Positions 16,799 through 25,415 of a stretch of 64,000 bases of DNA are shown piece after piece (the stretch's first letter is position 1; each line of letters starts with the position of its first letter). Under the pieces are notes generated by a model. That model saw only the letters and a list, made by a program, of their open reading frames with translations, was not told the DNA's origin and did no database searches. The position numbers and the translations under genes were made by a program. Source of the DNA: Dissulfurimicrobium hydrothermale (lineage in GTDB: Bacteria; Desulfobacterota; Dissulfuribacteria; Dissulfuribacterales; Sh68); assembly GCF_022026155.1 (NCBI RefSeq), contig NZ_CP085041.1:1334306-1398305 (forward strand), in the 5' to 3' direction.

Positions 16799-17005
16799 AT
16801 GCCGTAGTTTTCGCCAGACGGATGTAGAGACGTATTTGTCAGATCCTTCGAGTCTTTGATTAATGGCGCACCTTCACTTGAATGATATTAAAGCAGAAAT
16901 GAAAATACACCAAACAATGGCCGGTGTCACCCGGGCCTTGCCGTCCGTCCAGGCCGATGTAATTTATAAAAAATAAACAAGGTTTTCTGCTGATGAAATC
17001 TCGAA

Positions 17006-17473
17006 ATGTTTCAGGCAATGACTCTTAAAAAGACAGGCATATATCTGCTGGGTTGTATGTCTTTTTTGCTTATATATCCTTTTTCTTCCTTGGCCGGGTG
17101 GGCAGAGGGCCGAGTAGTGTCGGTAGATGACAGCACAGGTAGGTTTGTAATGGATGTAACACAGGGGCGCATGAGGGGAGAGTGTCTGGGCGGACGGCTT
17201 GTATTCCTAGCGGGTGGCTGCGGATTGCCCGAAGGGTTCGCGTCTGGTGTATCGGCCAAGGTCTGGATAAGGGGAAATAAAAAAGAAGAAGATATTATAT
17301 TTATTGTAAATAAAATCACAGTATCTGATCCGGGCGCAACTCAGTTAGGCCAGGATTCTACGGGGGTGCGTTTGAGGCTTATGGGCCCATGTCGTCGCGG
17401 CGCAAGGCCTCATGGCAGGCGTGGAGGCGGCACAGATGGCGGCGTCGGATGCAGGGGGGTCAATCGGCGCTAG
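17006..17473 (+). CDS. Small secreted hypothetical protein
   Basis: 155 residues. The N-terminus is a signal peptide (K-K, hydrophobic core GIYLLGCMSFLLIYPF, cleavage near SLAG/WAEG). Next comes a beta-strand-rich segment of about 80 residues beginning RVVSVDDSTGRFVMDV. The last 30 residues are Arg/Gly-rich and look like out-of-frame translation of GC-rich DNA. The +1 frame over the same stretch reads more like protein (HVVAAQGLMAGVEAAQMAAS). I do not recognise the family. The ATG at 17018 is an alternative start. It stands alone between msbA and the LEA-2 gene. Confidence 0.5.
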   Translation: MFQAMTLKKTGIYLLGCMSFLLIYPFSSLAGWAEGRVVSVDDSTGRFVMDVTQGRMRGECLGGRLVFLAGGCGLPEGFASGVSAKVWIRGNKKEEDIIFIVNKITVSDPGATQLGQDSTGVRLRLMGPCRRGARPHGRRGGGTDGGVGCRGVNRR

Positions 17474-17580
17474 CTGTGTACGGATAACACCCCGCTGACT
17501 AATTTCGTCTGATCTGAGGTTTGCAGAGAGATGTCCTGCTCCGAGATTTTCGTATGGATGGGCAGGCCTGAAAGATCAGT

Positions 17581-18078
17581 TCAATTCTGAATAGGGGAGG
17601 AGACGGGGAGTGTGCCTTTCTTTTTGAATCTGTAGGTTAGATTTGAAAAACCGAAGACCTCGTATTTTACCTTGCCCTCAATGACAAAATCCATATCGCT
17701 ACCGTTTTGGACCTTGTTCAGCACCCTTATGATGTCCAGATAGTTGCTTGAAAGACGCATATCCACTTGGCCAGTTTCAAATGCGCCAATCCTTATCCTT
17801 TTGATTGATTCTCCCCTTGAAACCCTGATGCCGCCTATTGCAAGTTCATAATCCACTTCTTTTATCGTTATAGTGGCATCATTTGGATTGTAGACCTTGA
17901 GGCCTGCAATAAGTTCTGCATTTGTGAGGGTAAGGTCTGTAACCTTGATGCTCGCCAGATTTATCTCCGGAGCAGATGGCCTGATGACGGCGCAGGAGGC
18001 AAGAAGCACCATGGAAAGAAGGGTAAGGACGAATAATAAGGGTCTTGCAGGGGCCTTTTGATTGATAGCGCTATTCAA
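17581..18078 (-). CDS. LEA type 2 (WHy-domain) lipoprotein
   Basis: 165 residues with a lipoprotein signal: hydrophobic core LLFVLTLLSMVLLASC with lipobox LAS-C. The mature part has the LEA-2/WHy pattern: INLASIKVTDLTLTNAEL, then LKVYNPNDATITIKEVDYEL and RIRIGAFETGQVDM. Bacterial members are periplasmic or membrane-anchored proteins linked to stress or envelope functions, with no known activity. The start is a TTG that overlaps the ferredoxin stop by 8 bp, so it is probably coupled to that gene. Confidence 0.8.
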   Translation of the reverse strand: MNSAINQKAPARPLLFVLTLLSMVLLASCAVIRPSAPEINLASIKVTDLTLTNAELIAGLKVYNPNDATITIKEVDYELAIGGIRVSRGESIKRIRIGAFETGQVDMRLSSNYLDIIRVLNKVQNGSDMDFVIEGKVKYEVFGFSNLTYRFKKKGTLPVSSPIQN

Positions 18079-18253
18079 GGGTTATGGCCGCTACAGGGCA
18101 TATGTTGGCCGCTTCTTCGCAGTTGCAGGTGTCACACTTGTCAGGCCCGATCACCCACGACTTTTCGTCTCTTAATTCAAAGACCTCGGGACATACCTCA
18201 ACGCAAGAACCGCATCCTATACAAAGGGCATAATCAACAACTGGTGTCGGCAT
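18071..18253 (-). CDS. Small ferredoxin, single [4Fe-4S] type
   Basis: 60 residues from the ATG at 18253, which has AAAGGAG 5-6 nt upstream; an upstream open frame is unsupported. Cluster ligands are C-x2-C-x2-C in CIGCGSCVEVCPEVF, with the fourth cysteine in the C-terminal ICPVAAITLE. A further CDTCNC lies near residue 40 and could bind extra metal. The architecture matches the short monocluster ferredoxins of anaerobes. Its partner is unknown: the LEA-2 gene downstream is not an obvious redox partner. Confidence 0.88.
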   Translation of the reverse strand: MPTPVVDYALCIGCGSCVEVCPEVFELRDEKSWVIGPDKCDTCNCEEAANICPVAAITLE

Positions 18254-18353
18254 AACATCTCCTTTTTGCAAAAAAATGAATAAACAAACTGACTCTCCTG
18301 ATAATTTCAATTTTAACAAAGAGAGATATTGATGTCCATGGCTAAATATGATC

Positions 18354-18383
18354 TTGTCTTATCTCTGAGTTGCTGTGTAAAAT
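18354..18383 (+). promoter_or_regulatory. Candidate sigma-70 promoter for cobU
   Basis: TTGTCT (18354-18359), an 18-bp spacer, and TAAAAT (18378-18383). The -10 box ends 6 nt before the ATG at 18390, so transcription would begin at or next to the start codon. cobU has no clear ribosome-binding site, which fits a leaderless mRNA. No cobalamin riboswitch is visible in the 130-bp gap. Confidence 0.4.
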
Positions 18384-18389
18384 GCCGTG

Positions 18390-18929
18390 ATGGATAAATC
18401 TCCACATACACTGGTTCTTGGCGGGGCAAAGAGCGGCAAAAGCGCCTATGCCCTTGCGCTCGGAGAGGATTATATAAAAAAAAGCGCCATGCCAGGGGCA
18501 AAGGGTCTATTTATTGCCACGGCCCAGGCCCTCGACGACGAAATGGCTGCAAAGATCAAGGCCCACAAGGCCACACGCGGATCTGAGTGGGAGACGCTAG
18601 AAGAGCCCATAAATATCTCCGCTGCAATAATTGATGCTCAAGAGACATACCCTGTCATTGTGGTTGATTGTCTGACCCTTTGGCTCTCTAATCTCATGGG
18701 GTTATCTATTGCAAACGTAAAACAAAGGGTAGATGACCTTGTTGATGCCCTTATGCTCGTCAAGACCCCTGTGGTCATGGTATCTAACGAGCTGGGGCTT
18801 GGCCTTGCGCCGGAGTCGGCTTTGGCAAGGCGTTTTAGAGATGAGGCCGGGGGGCTTCATCAAGCGCTTTTGAAGGTATGCACCAATGTCTTTTTCCTGG
18901 TAGCCGGTCTCCCGCTTAAATTAAAATGA
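18390..18929 (+). CDS. cobU: Adenosylcobinamide kinase/adenosylcobinamide-phosphate guanylyltransferase
   Basis: Bifunctional enzyme of the cobalamin nucleotide-loop pathway: phosphorylates adenosylcobinamide and then attaches GMP. The P-loop [11 protein letters not shown] begins near residue 11. Further family motifs are [40 protein letters not shown] and [13 protein letters not shown] (the VSNEVG-type loop). Length (179) is normal. The start may also be the GTG at 18387. The stop overlaps the cobT ATG in ATGA. Confidence 0.94.
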   Translation: MDKSPHTLVLGGAKSGKSAYALALGEDYIKKSAMPGAKGLFIATAQALDDEMAAKIKAHKATRGSEWETLEEPINISAAIIDAQETYPVIVVDCLTLWLSNLMGLSIANVKQRVDDLVDALMLVKTPVVMVSNELGLGLAPESALARRFRDEAGGLHQALLKVCTNVFFLVAGLPLKLK

Positions 18930-20017
18930 ATAGAAGGGTGATGAAAATGGAAGATAGATTTAGAGAGCTTGTTGATTCCATAGTGCCTGTTGATTACAAT
19001 ATTGAGCCCAGGATTCAAGCCCATCTTGATGACCTTACAAAACCCAAGGGGAGTCTCGGGCGTCTTGAGGAGCTTGCAAAGACGTACTGTCTTATCCGCC
19101 GTGAGCTGAAACCAACGCTGCCGAAAAAAGAGATATTCGTGTTCGCTGCCGATCATGGGGTTACGGAAGAAGGCGTAAGCGCCTTTCCAAAAGAGGTCAC
19201 ATTCCAGATGGTCTACAATTTCTTATCTGGCGGGGCGGGGATAAATGTCCTCGCAAGACATGTAGGGGCATCGGTAAGGGTGGTTGACATAGGCGTGGAC
19301 TACGACTTTGCCGGGGTTGACGGCCTGATACGAAGAAAGGTCATGCATGGAAGTAGAAACATGGCCAGGATATCTGCCATGGAGAGGACCGCGGCTATAG
19401 AGGCCGTAATGGTTGGGGCGGATCTTGCCAGAGAGGCCGCAGCCGCTGGGGTCACGCTCCTTGCCACCGGTGAGATGGGAATAGGCAATACCACCCCTGC
19501 AAGCGCCGTCACAGCGGTTTTTTGTGACATGCACCCAAAGGACGTGACAGGCCGAGGGACTGGGATCGGAGATGACGCCTTGAGGCACAAGATCTCAGTG
19601 ATTGAACGGGCGCTTTACCTTCACAGACCTGATCCGTCTGACCCGATAGGGGTCCTGGCCAAGGTAGGTGGTCTTGAGATAGCAGGCATATGCGGTTTTG
19701 TCCTTGGTGCGGCATCCGTAGGTGTGCCGGTTGTGACAGACGGCTTTATATCAACAGCAGGGGCCTTAGCGGCATATGCCATGCAGCCGTTGGTCAGGGA
19801 CTATCTTTTTGCCTCGCATCAGTCTGTTGAGAAAGGGCACAGTGTCCAGCTTGAATGTATAGGGCTTAGGCCAGTGCTAGATCTTGATTTGAGGCTTGGC
19901 GAGGGGACAGGTGCAGCCCTTGCTATGGGCCTTATTGAGGCCGGGCTTAAGATTTACCTTGAGATGGCCACCTTTTCAGATGCCAAGGTGTCAATCGGAA
20001 ACGATGCGCCTGTCTAG
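18926..20017 (+). CDS. cobT: Nicotinate-nucleotide--dimethylbenzimidazole phosphoribosyltransferase
   Basis: Makes the alpha-ribazole phosphate of the lower ligand of cobalamin. Seen: [14 protein letters not shown] near the N-terminus, [49 protein letters not shown], and near the C-terminus [12 protein letters not shown] containing the catalytic glutamate. 363 residues, full length. The ATG at 18926 couples to cobU; an ATG at 18947, preceded by AAGGG at better spacing, would shorten the protein by seven residues. Confidence 0.95.
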   Translation: MNRRVMKMEDRFRELVDSIVPVDYNIEPRIQAHLDDLTKPKGSLGRLEELAKTYCLIRRELKPTLPKKEIFVFAADHGVTEEGVSAFPKEVTFQMVYNFLSGGAGINVLARHVGASVRVVDIGVDYDFAGVDGLIRRKVMHGSRNMARISAMERTAAIEAVMVGADLAREAAAAGVTLLATGEMGIGNTTPASAVTAVFCDMHPKDVTGRGTGIGDDALRHKISVIERALYLHRPDPSDPIGVLAKVGGLEIAGICGFVLGAASVGVPVVTDGFISTAGALAAYAMQPLVRDYLFASHQSVEKGHSVQLECIGLRPVLDLDLRLGEGTGAALAMGLIEAGLKIYLEMATFSDAKVSIGNDAPV

Positions 20018-20024
20018 AGGACCG

Positions 20025-20828
20025 CTATAGATTTTCGATCGGTCCCGACGTGGTGCTTGCATAGGCCGAGTGGTTGTGGATGGATTCGAAGTTTTCGGCC
20101 TCTACAGAAAACCATGTGACTCCTGGCAGGGCCTTGATGCCCTCGCAAGCGCACCTCACTACATCTTCAACGAACATGGGTCGATCAAAGGCCCTTTCTG
20201 TAACAAATTTTTCATCCGGTCTCTTCAGTACCGAATAGATGTCAGACGAGGCGGACATTTCAACCACCGAGATTATGTCTTCAAGCCATAAAAATCTGTC
20301 AAACCTTACTCGGACCCGTACCTCACCCCTCTGATTGTGCGCACCGTAGTCCGATATCTCCTTTGAGCACGGACATACCGTAGTCACCGGCACGCGGACG
20401 GCAAGGACCATGTCAAGCCTGTCCGTCATAGTGCCGTGCATACCGCAGCCATATTCCATGAGCCCTCTGGTTTTTGTAACAGGTGCGGTCTTTTCGATAA
20501 AATACGGAAAATCCACCTCAAGGTGTGCCTCTCTGGCCTCAAGCCGTTTCTTCATCTCCAGGAGTATGTCTTCAAATGTGCGGATATTTATCTCGCGGCG
20601 GTATTTATTCAATATCTCGACAAAGCGGCTCATATGGGTCCCTTTGAACTGGTGGGGCAAGTCCACATACATGTTTATACTGGCGACCGTATGTTGTACA
20701 CCGTTGGCCTTGTCAAGGACAATGATTGGGTAGCGTATGTTTTTGATTCCAACCCGTTGGAGTGGGATATTCCTGTCATCAGACATGCCCTGGACGTCGA
20801 CAAGGCGCGGACATGGATGGTTTTTCAT
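20025..20828 (-). CDS. folE2: GTP cyclohydrolase FolE2 (type IB)
   Basis: Converts GTP to 7,8-dihydroneopterin triphosphate, the first step of folate synthesis, using a metal site more flexible than zinc-dependent FolE. Family motifs: VGIKNIRYPI, FKGTHMSRFVE, EYGCGMHG-type, PVTTVCPCSKEISDYGAHNQRG and FVEDVVRCACEGI. 267 residues. The start at 20828 has GGAGG six nt upstream and overlaps the cooC stop by 4 bp. It converges with cobT 7 bp away. Confidence 0.94.
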   Translation of the reverse strand: MKNHPCPRLVDVQGMSDDRNIPLQRVGIKNIRYPIIVLDKANGVQHTVASINMYVDLPHQFKGTHMSRFVEILNKYRREINIRTFEDILLEMKKRLEAREAHLEVDFPYFIEKTAPVTKTRGLMEYGCGMHGTMTDRLDMVLAVRVPVTTVCPCSKEISDYGAHNQRGEVRVRVRFDRFLWLEDIISVVEMSASSDIYSVLKRPDEKFVTERAFDRPMFVEDVVRCACEGIKALPGVTWFSVEAENFESIHNHSAYASTTSGPIENL

Positions 20829-21580
20829 GTATATCCTCCTGAGAGTCTCTTGATTATCTCAGTTGCAGAGGCCTTAAGTCCTTGCTTTGCCTCATAGATG
20901 GGTATGGATGCGCGCTCTGCGGCGGCCACTTCTTCAGAGGCGTGAAAGATCCCTATCGGGTCCATGCCAAGGTGTTCTTTGATATATGAAAGGTCAGCCT
21001 GGTTTTTTATGTTATTGGCTATTACAGCAAGGTGTCTGATGTTGATATCATGCGCCAAGGCCTTTATCTTTATTGCGGTCTCAAGGCTTCCAAGGTAGGG
21101 TTGTACAACGACCAGGAGGTGATCCACAGCCTTTATGGTGCCGCGGCCCAGGTGTTCGACCCCTGCCTCCATGTCCAGGACTATGTCTTCATCAGGGCCT
21201 AGAAGGAGCATGTTTAAAAGCGCCCTTAATACAGCATTGTCCGAGCAGGCGCACCCGCCGCCGCCCTCCCTGATGGCACCGAGTACCATGAGTTTTATGT
21301 TTCCTTCTTTGAGCATGAAGCGTTCGGGAAGATCGTTTACTTTGGGGTTAAGCCGGTAAAAAGGACCGTCTCTCTCCGAGCGTTCTTGCAACAGCTCGCG
21401 CATTTCGGCAATTGGCGTGACTGCATTCGCGCCCTTAAATCCAAGCACCCTTGCAAGGTGCGGGCTTGGATCGGCGTCTATCGCCAGCACCTCTCTTCCC
21501 ATTTCTGCAAGGGCCTTTATAATAAAGGCGCTTACTGTGGTCTTTCCTACCCCGCCCTTGCCGCTTATGGCTATTTTCAT
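20825..21580 (-). CDS. cooC: CooC-type ATPase, CO dehydrogenase nickel insertion
   Basis: A 251-residue P-loop ATPase of the MinD/Mrp group. The deviant Walker A is SGKGGVGKTT and a C-x-C motif lies in GGGCACSDNAVLRALL, the CooC signature for dimerisation and Ni binding. Switch motifs are AIDADPSPHLARVLG and VLDMEAGVEHLGRG. CooC loads nickel into the C-cluster of anaerobic CODH. No CODH gene is in the window, so it presumably serves an enzyme encoded elsewhere, consistent with a Wood-Ljungdahl organism. Coupled to folE2. Confidence 0.9.
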   Translation of the reverse strand: MKIAISGKGGVGKTTVSAFIIKALAEMGREVLAIDADPSPHLARVLGFKGANAVTPIAEMRELLQERSERDGPFYRLNPKVNDLPERFMLKEGNIKLMVLGAIREGGGGCACSDNAVLRALLNMLLLGPDEDIVLDMEAGVEHLGRGTIKAVDHLLVVVQPYLGSLETAIKIKALAHDINIRHLAVIANNIKNQADLSYIKEHLGMDPIGIFHASEEVAAAERASIPIYEAKQGLKASATEIIKRLSGGYT

Positions 21581-21722
21581 CAGGATTCTCCAGATATTAG
21601 TTTATGTCAATTATTGTCTGGTTTTTATCAAAACCCGAAAACCTGCCAATAATTAATTTAAAAATCTAAATTGGCATGATTTAATTGTCATTATATTTTT
21701 TAAATAAAAGGAACATCTAATC
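21581..21722. other. AT-rich intergenic region
   Basis: Between the divergent cooC and DUF2156 genes (21581-21877). The cooC-proximal half is AT-rich and should hold the promoters, but no box pair stands out. A degenerate repeat begins at 21723. A short CCCC/GGGG dyad lies near 21792-21810. No gene is seen. Confidence 0.4.
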
Positions 21723-21751
21723 TGTCATTCCCGCGAAGGTTGGAATCTATC
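21723..21751. repeat. Degenerate REP-like element (GTCATTCCCGCGAA type)
   Basis: The stretch starts TGTCATTCCCGCGAAGG and continues to TTGGAATCTATC. It resembles the widely dispersed palindromic repeat GTCATTCCCGCGnnngCGGGAATC, but the right arm has decayed, so only a weak hairpin remains. I noticed no other copy in the window. Confidence 0.45.
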
Positions 21752-21877
21752 TTCATATGTCCCCCTGATAAAAGGGAAGGCTTCAATTTGATCCCCATCA
21801 ATGAGGGGAAATAGAGGAAATAGAGGGATGAGAAACATGATTTTCAAAGTTTTATTAAACAAAAGGAACCGCAGGAT

Positions 21878-22774
21878 ATGATCCCACCATTCCCTAATTT
21901 TAAACCTGTCGCTCTTGAAGACAAGGAGGCAATTGATGCATATCTGAGGCTGCATCCGCCGTTATGTTCGGAATTCACCTTTACCAATCTCTTCGCCTGG
22001 GCGCCTTCCTATGGCTTTCAGATATCCGGATTCGGCGATGGCTTTCTGATCCTTCGTAATACTGATAAAGAACAATCATTTCTGCAACCCCTTGTCCACA
22101 GACAGGCAAGAGAGGCAGTACTTGCGTGTCTTGATTTTTTAAAGATCAGGGTCAAGAGGCCGGTCATTGAACGGGTAGGGGAGGATTTTATTGAACATGC
22201 CCTTTCCGACAGGGCCGGCCTCGATATCCGGGAGGACAGGGATAATTTCGACTATGTCTATGATATACAGGAACTGATTGCGCTTAAGGGCAATAAATTT
22301 CACGACAAGCGGAATCACCTCAACAATTTTATCAAGAGATTTCGATACAATTACATACCTATAACCAGTAGCCTGATCATTCAATGTATGGAGTTTGCCC
22401 ATGAATGGTGTAACGACAGGGAGTGTGAAAAGGACGATGGACTTATAAAGGAGGAGTGCGCGACCTATCGGATGCTCAGATATTTTGATGAGCTTGGTGT
22501 AAAAGGCGGCGCAATCGAGATGGAAGGCAGGATATGCGCCCTGACCATGGGTGAGAGACTGAACCCTGACACATTGGTAATACATATCGAAAAGGCAAAG
22601 GCGGGTATTCAGGGGCTTTATCAGGCCATCAACTGGGAGTTTTTAAGGCATGAGGCATGGGACCTAAAATTTGTAAACAGGGAGCAGGACCTTGGCATTC
22701 CTGGTCTGCGAAGGGCCAAGAGATCATATAACCCCGTCAGGATGATAAAAAAATACAAAATATTCGCAAGATAG
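21878..22774 (+). CDS. DUF2156 protein (phosphatidylglycerol lysyltransferase-like GNAT domain)
   Basis: 298 residues. The N-terminus (PLCSEFTFTNLFAWAP) and the segment HDKRNHLNNFIKRF followed by MEGRICALTMGERLNPDTLVIHIEKA match DUF2156 proteins, built of two GNAT folds and related to the soluble domain of MprF. Characterised relatives transfer amino acids from aminoacyl-tRNA to lipids, but this stand-alone soluble form has no membrane flippase domain and its substrate is unknown. It converges with the metallo-hydrolase gene. Confidence 0.82.
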   Translation: MIPPFPNFKPVALEDKEAIDAYLRLHPPLCSEFTFTNLFAWAPSYGFQISGFGDGFLILRNTDKEQSFLQPLVHRQAREAVLACLDFLKIRVKRPVIERVGEDFIEHALSDRAGLDIREDRDNFDYVYDIQELIALKGNKFHDKRNHLNNFIKRFRYNYIPITSSLIIQCMEFAHEWCNDRECEKDDGLIKEECATYRMLRYFDELGVKGGAIEMEGRICALTMGERLNPDTLVIHIEKAKAGIQGLYQAINWEFLRHEAWDLKFVNREQDLGIPGLRRAKRSYNPVRMIKKYKIFAR

Positions 22775-22811
22775 AGATTAAGCGATATCTTATTTCATGG
22801 CTGACGCTGCC

Positions 22812-23462
22812 TCAGTCCGCGCAGCATTCCTTCAGATACGGGTTTTCCCGTTTCTCTCTCCCGATGGTGGACGTAGGGGTATCTCCATAGTCATGGCCAG
22901 GAAGGACTATGGTCTCATCGGGAAGGACTGCGATATTCTCTTTCAGTGACCTGACAAGGGTGTCAAATGAACCGCCTATGAGGTCAGTGCGGCCAGCGGC
23001 CCCGACAAACAAGGTATCACCCGTGATGATGTAACCGTGTCCATAGAGGCAGACAGAGCCGGGTGAATGGCCTGGCGTATGGAGGACCTTAAAGCTCAGC
23101 CGTCCGATCTTCAACTCGTCTCCGCCTTTTATGTAGGCATCGGCAGGCGGCGCGGGTTCAAAGCCCCACGATTTAAAGAGCGCGATGGCCTCTTTACCCC
23201 TAAAGAGCGTGTCGTCCTCCTGGTGCATGAGGACCTTGGCCCCTGTCAAGGCCTTGACCCTGGCGTTCCCAACGGTGTGATCAGGGTGGCCATGGGTGTT
23301 TATGATATATCTGAGATTAAGCCCCATGTCCCTTATCTCCTTTACAAGCATGTCTTCACTTCCCGCAGGGTCTATAATCACGGCGTCTTTAGTCTCGCTG
23401 CAACCGATTATGTATGCCTTGACCTGTAAAGGCCCGACTGTATGGGATTTGAGTATCATCAT
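22812..23462 (-). CDS. MBL-fold metallo-hydrolase (glyoxalase II-like)
   Basis: 216 residues. The metal motif is THGHPDHTVGN (HxHxDH), with further ligands in HTPGHSPGS, TGDTLF and PGHDYGDT. This fits the glyoxalase II/persulfide dioxygenase-like branch, without the C-terminal helical domain of true glyoxalase II. The substrate is not predictable; thioester hydrolysis is possible. Last gene of the long minus-strand run; its ATG overlaps the yacG stop. Confidence 0.87.
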   Translation of the reverse strand: MMILKSHTVGPLQVKAYIIGCSETKDAVIIDPAGSEDMLVKEIRDMGLNLRYIINTHGHPDHTVGNARVKALTGAKVLMHQEDDTLFRGKEAIALFKSWGFEPAPPADAYIKGGDELKIGRLSFKVLHTPGHSPGSVCLYGHGYIITGDTLFVGAAGRTDLIGGSFDTLVRSLKENIAVLPDETIVLPGHDYGDTPTSTIGREKRENPYLKECCAD

Positions 23463-23680
23463 AACGGCCTCCGCTTTACCGAGTCGTCTGTATCCCGGTC
23501 TTCATATTGGTCTGTATCGCCTTCTCCATCTGCACCAGGTATGTAATAATCTCCCTTCAGCCATGCCCCGAGATCGATCATCTTGCAGCGCCTGCTGCAA
23601 AACGGCCTGAAGGGGTTGTCTTCATACCGGACGGGTCGTCCGCAAATGGGACAATTGTATGTATCTTCAGTTTCGTTCAT
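23459..23680 (-). CDS. yacG: DNA gyrase inhibitor YacG, zinc-binding
   Basis: 73 residues with C-x2-C (CPICGRP) and C-x3-C (FCSRRCKMIDLGAWLKG). The SRRCKxIDLGxWL block is the YacG signature. In E. coli it binds GyrB and blocks DNA binding. The C-terminal 25 residues are acidic and low in complexity. It overlaps rimO and the MBL gene by 4 bp each. Confidence 0.9.
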   Translation of the reverse strand: MNETEDTYNCPICGRPVRYEDNPFRPFCSRRCKMIDLGAWLKGDYYIPGADGEGDTDQYEDRDTDDSVKRRPL

Positions 23681-25029
23681 AATAATATCCGCCCAACCAG
23701 GTCATAGACATGGGAGTCGGTGATCTGTATCTTGACCATATCTCCTGGTGAAGCCCGGCCATCGTTTATATAGACTATACCATCAACATCTGGGGCCTGA
23801 AATCTAGTCCTACCCACAAGCAGGAGATCGGTCTCGCTTGATATGCCTTCAACCAGCACCTCTTCGATATCGCCCACCCTTGCGGCGTTTTTTGCCTTTG
23901 ATATCCGGGCCTGGGCGGACATGATCTTTTTTCTGCGTTCTCTTGCCACTTTGGGGGAAACCTTGTCTGTCAGCCTGTAAGAGGCACTTTCTTCCTCGTC
24001 AGAATATACAAAGGCGCCAAGCTGATCAAATTGCCAACGTTTTATAAAATCCATGAGGATTTCAAAGTCCTCCTCGCTTTCGCCCGGGAACCCTGTCATC
24101 ACAGTGGTCCTTAATGAGGCATCGGGGATTTTCGTCCTTATCTCTTTAAAGAGGTCTTCCAGAAGCCCCTGCCCATAGCCCCTGCCCATGGTCCTCAAAA
24201 CCTTGTCGCTTGCGTGTTGAATCGGGATATCGAGATATCGGCATATCGAAGGACATGAGGCTATGACGTCAAGGAGCCTCGGCGTCAGTCTTGTCGGATG
24301 CAGATAGAGAAGACGTATCCATAGACTACTGGGGAGATCGATCTTAAACACTATCTCCTCAAGAAGTTCAGCAAGCCCCACCACACCGTCTCTGTAGGCG
24401 GTAAGGTCCTGACCTACAAGCGTAATCTCTTTTACGCCTCTGCCGGCCAACGATCTTATCTCAGAGATTATGCTTTCCGCTGGGACTGATCTCTGCCCGC
24501 CACGGAGTCTCGGGATCAGGCAATAGGTACAGCGGTTCGAGCAGCCTTCGGATATCTTGACATACGCCCGCCAGGGTGGGGTGGTAAGGGGTTCAGCGCC
24601 CTGCACCGTTTGAGCATTATTTGTTGCAAGGGCTCCAATACTAAAAAGCCGCCTTGTCTTGCCCTGGCCGACGAACCCTGCAAGCGCCGCCTTGAGTTCC
24701 TTTTTAAATCCGTCTTCTTCATGTGTCCCCAAAAATACATCTACTTCAGGCAGCTCGTCCTCAAGCGCCTTTCCGTATCTGGCCACCATGCAACCCATTA
24801 CCATCAGGATTTGGTCAGGACGTTTTCGGCTCCCAAGATCCAAGATGGCATCTATGGACTCCATTACTGCGGCCTCGATAAAGCCGCAGGTATTGACAAA
24901 CAGAAGGTCGGCCTTCTGTGGATCGTTTATAAATTCCGGATCGGGACAGGTGGTTGTTATCTCTTTCAAGACACATTCGGTATCAACACTGTTTTTTGGG
25001 CAGCCGAGGCTTACTGCATATATCTTCAT
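23677..25029 (-). CDS. rimO: Ribosomal protein uS12 methylthiotransferase RimO
   Basis: Radical SAM enzyme that adds a methylthio group to Asp of ribosomal protein S12. 450 residues: UPF0004 domain with three cysteines (SLGCPKN, NTCGFIEAA, MGCMVARYG), radical SAM motif SEGCSNRCTYCLIP, and a C-terminal TRAM domain. The SLGCPKNxVDxE opening separates RimO from MiaB. It abuts panD directly and overlaps yacG by 4 bp. Confidence 0.95.
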   Translation of the reverse strand: MKIYAVSLGCPKNSVDTECVLKEITTTCPDPEFINDPQKADLLFVNTCGFIEAAVMESIDAILDLGSRKRPDQILMVMGCMVARYGKALEDELPEVDVFLGTHEEDGFKKELKAALAGFVGQGKTRRLFSIGALATNNAQTVQGAEPLTTPPWRAYVKISEGCSNRCTYCLIPRLRGGQRSVPAESIISEIRSLAGRGVKEITLVGQDLTAYRDGVVGLAELLEEIVFKIDLPSSLWIRLLYLHPTRLTPRLLDVIASCPSICRYLDIPIQHASDKVLRTMGRGYGQGLLEDLFKEIRTKIPDASLRTTVMTGFPGESEEDFEILMDFIKRWQFDQLGAFVYSDEEESASYRLTDKVSPKVARERRKKIMSAQARISKAKNAARVGDIEEVLVEGISSETDLLLVGRTRFQAPDVDGIVYINDGRASPGDMVKIQITDSHVYDLVGRILL

Positions 25030-25410
25030 TTATTTGGAATCCTGCCACTTCACCTCTGCACGGCTTAAAATGCGATTTTTTGCATCGACAGAGACTGCTA
25101 TGGTCTTCCCGTTTTCGATGTCTTTTTCTGAAAACAGGGCGTAGCAGGCGATTATTATGACATCACCTACAGCCCCTTTTCTTGCCGCTGCACCGTTAAG
25201 GCACACGGTGCCGGAGCCTGCAGGGGCTTCTATGATATAGGTGTCAAAGCGCTCGCCGTTTGACACATTATAGACCTTTACCTGCTCAAAGGGCATGAGA
25301 TCTGCTGCAATCATTAAATCCCTGTCAAGAGAGAGACTACCTTCGTAAGTTAAGTCCGCCTCGGTCACAACAGCCCGATGTATCTTGGATTTCAGAAATA
25401 TCCTCTGCAT
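25030..25410 (-). CDS. panD: Aspartate 1-decarboxylase (pyruvoyl enzyme)
   Basis: Makes beta-alanine for pantothenate. 126 residues, with self-cleavage expected between Gly24 and Ser25 in TYEGSLSLD, giving the pyruvoyl group. Other conserved parts are RFDTYIIEAPAGSG and NGAAARKGAVGDVIIIACYA. It lies 5 bp after panC in the same operon. Confidence 0.96.
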   Translation of the reverse strand: MQRIFLKSKIHRAVVTEADLTYEGSLSLDRDLMIAADLMPFEQVKVYNVSNGERFDTYIIEAPAGSGTVCLNGAAARKGAVGDVIIIACYALFSEKDIENGKTIAVSVDAKNRILSRAEVKWQDSK

Positions 25411-25415
25411 AAATT

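Noticed and set aside
17011-17319. Minus-strand 102-codon frame opposite the small secreted protein
   Set aside because: The plus-strand frame has a clear signal peptide; the minus frame has no recognisable features.
18254-18386. Cobalamin riboswitch upstream of cobU
   Set aside because: The gap is too short and lacks the B12-box; only promoter-like boxes are seen.
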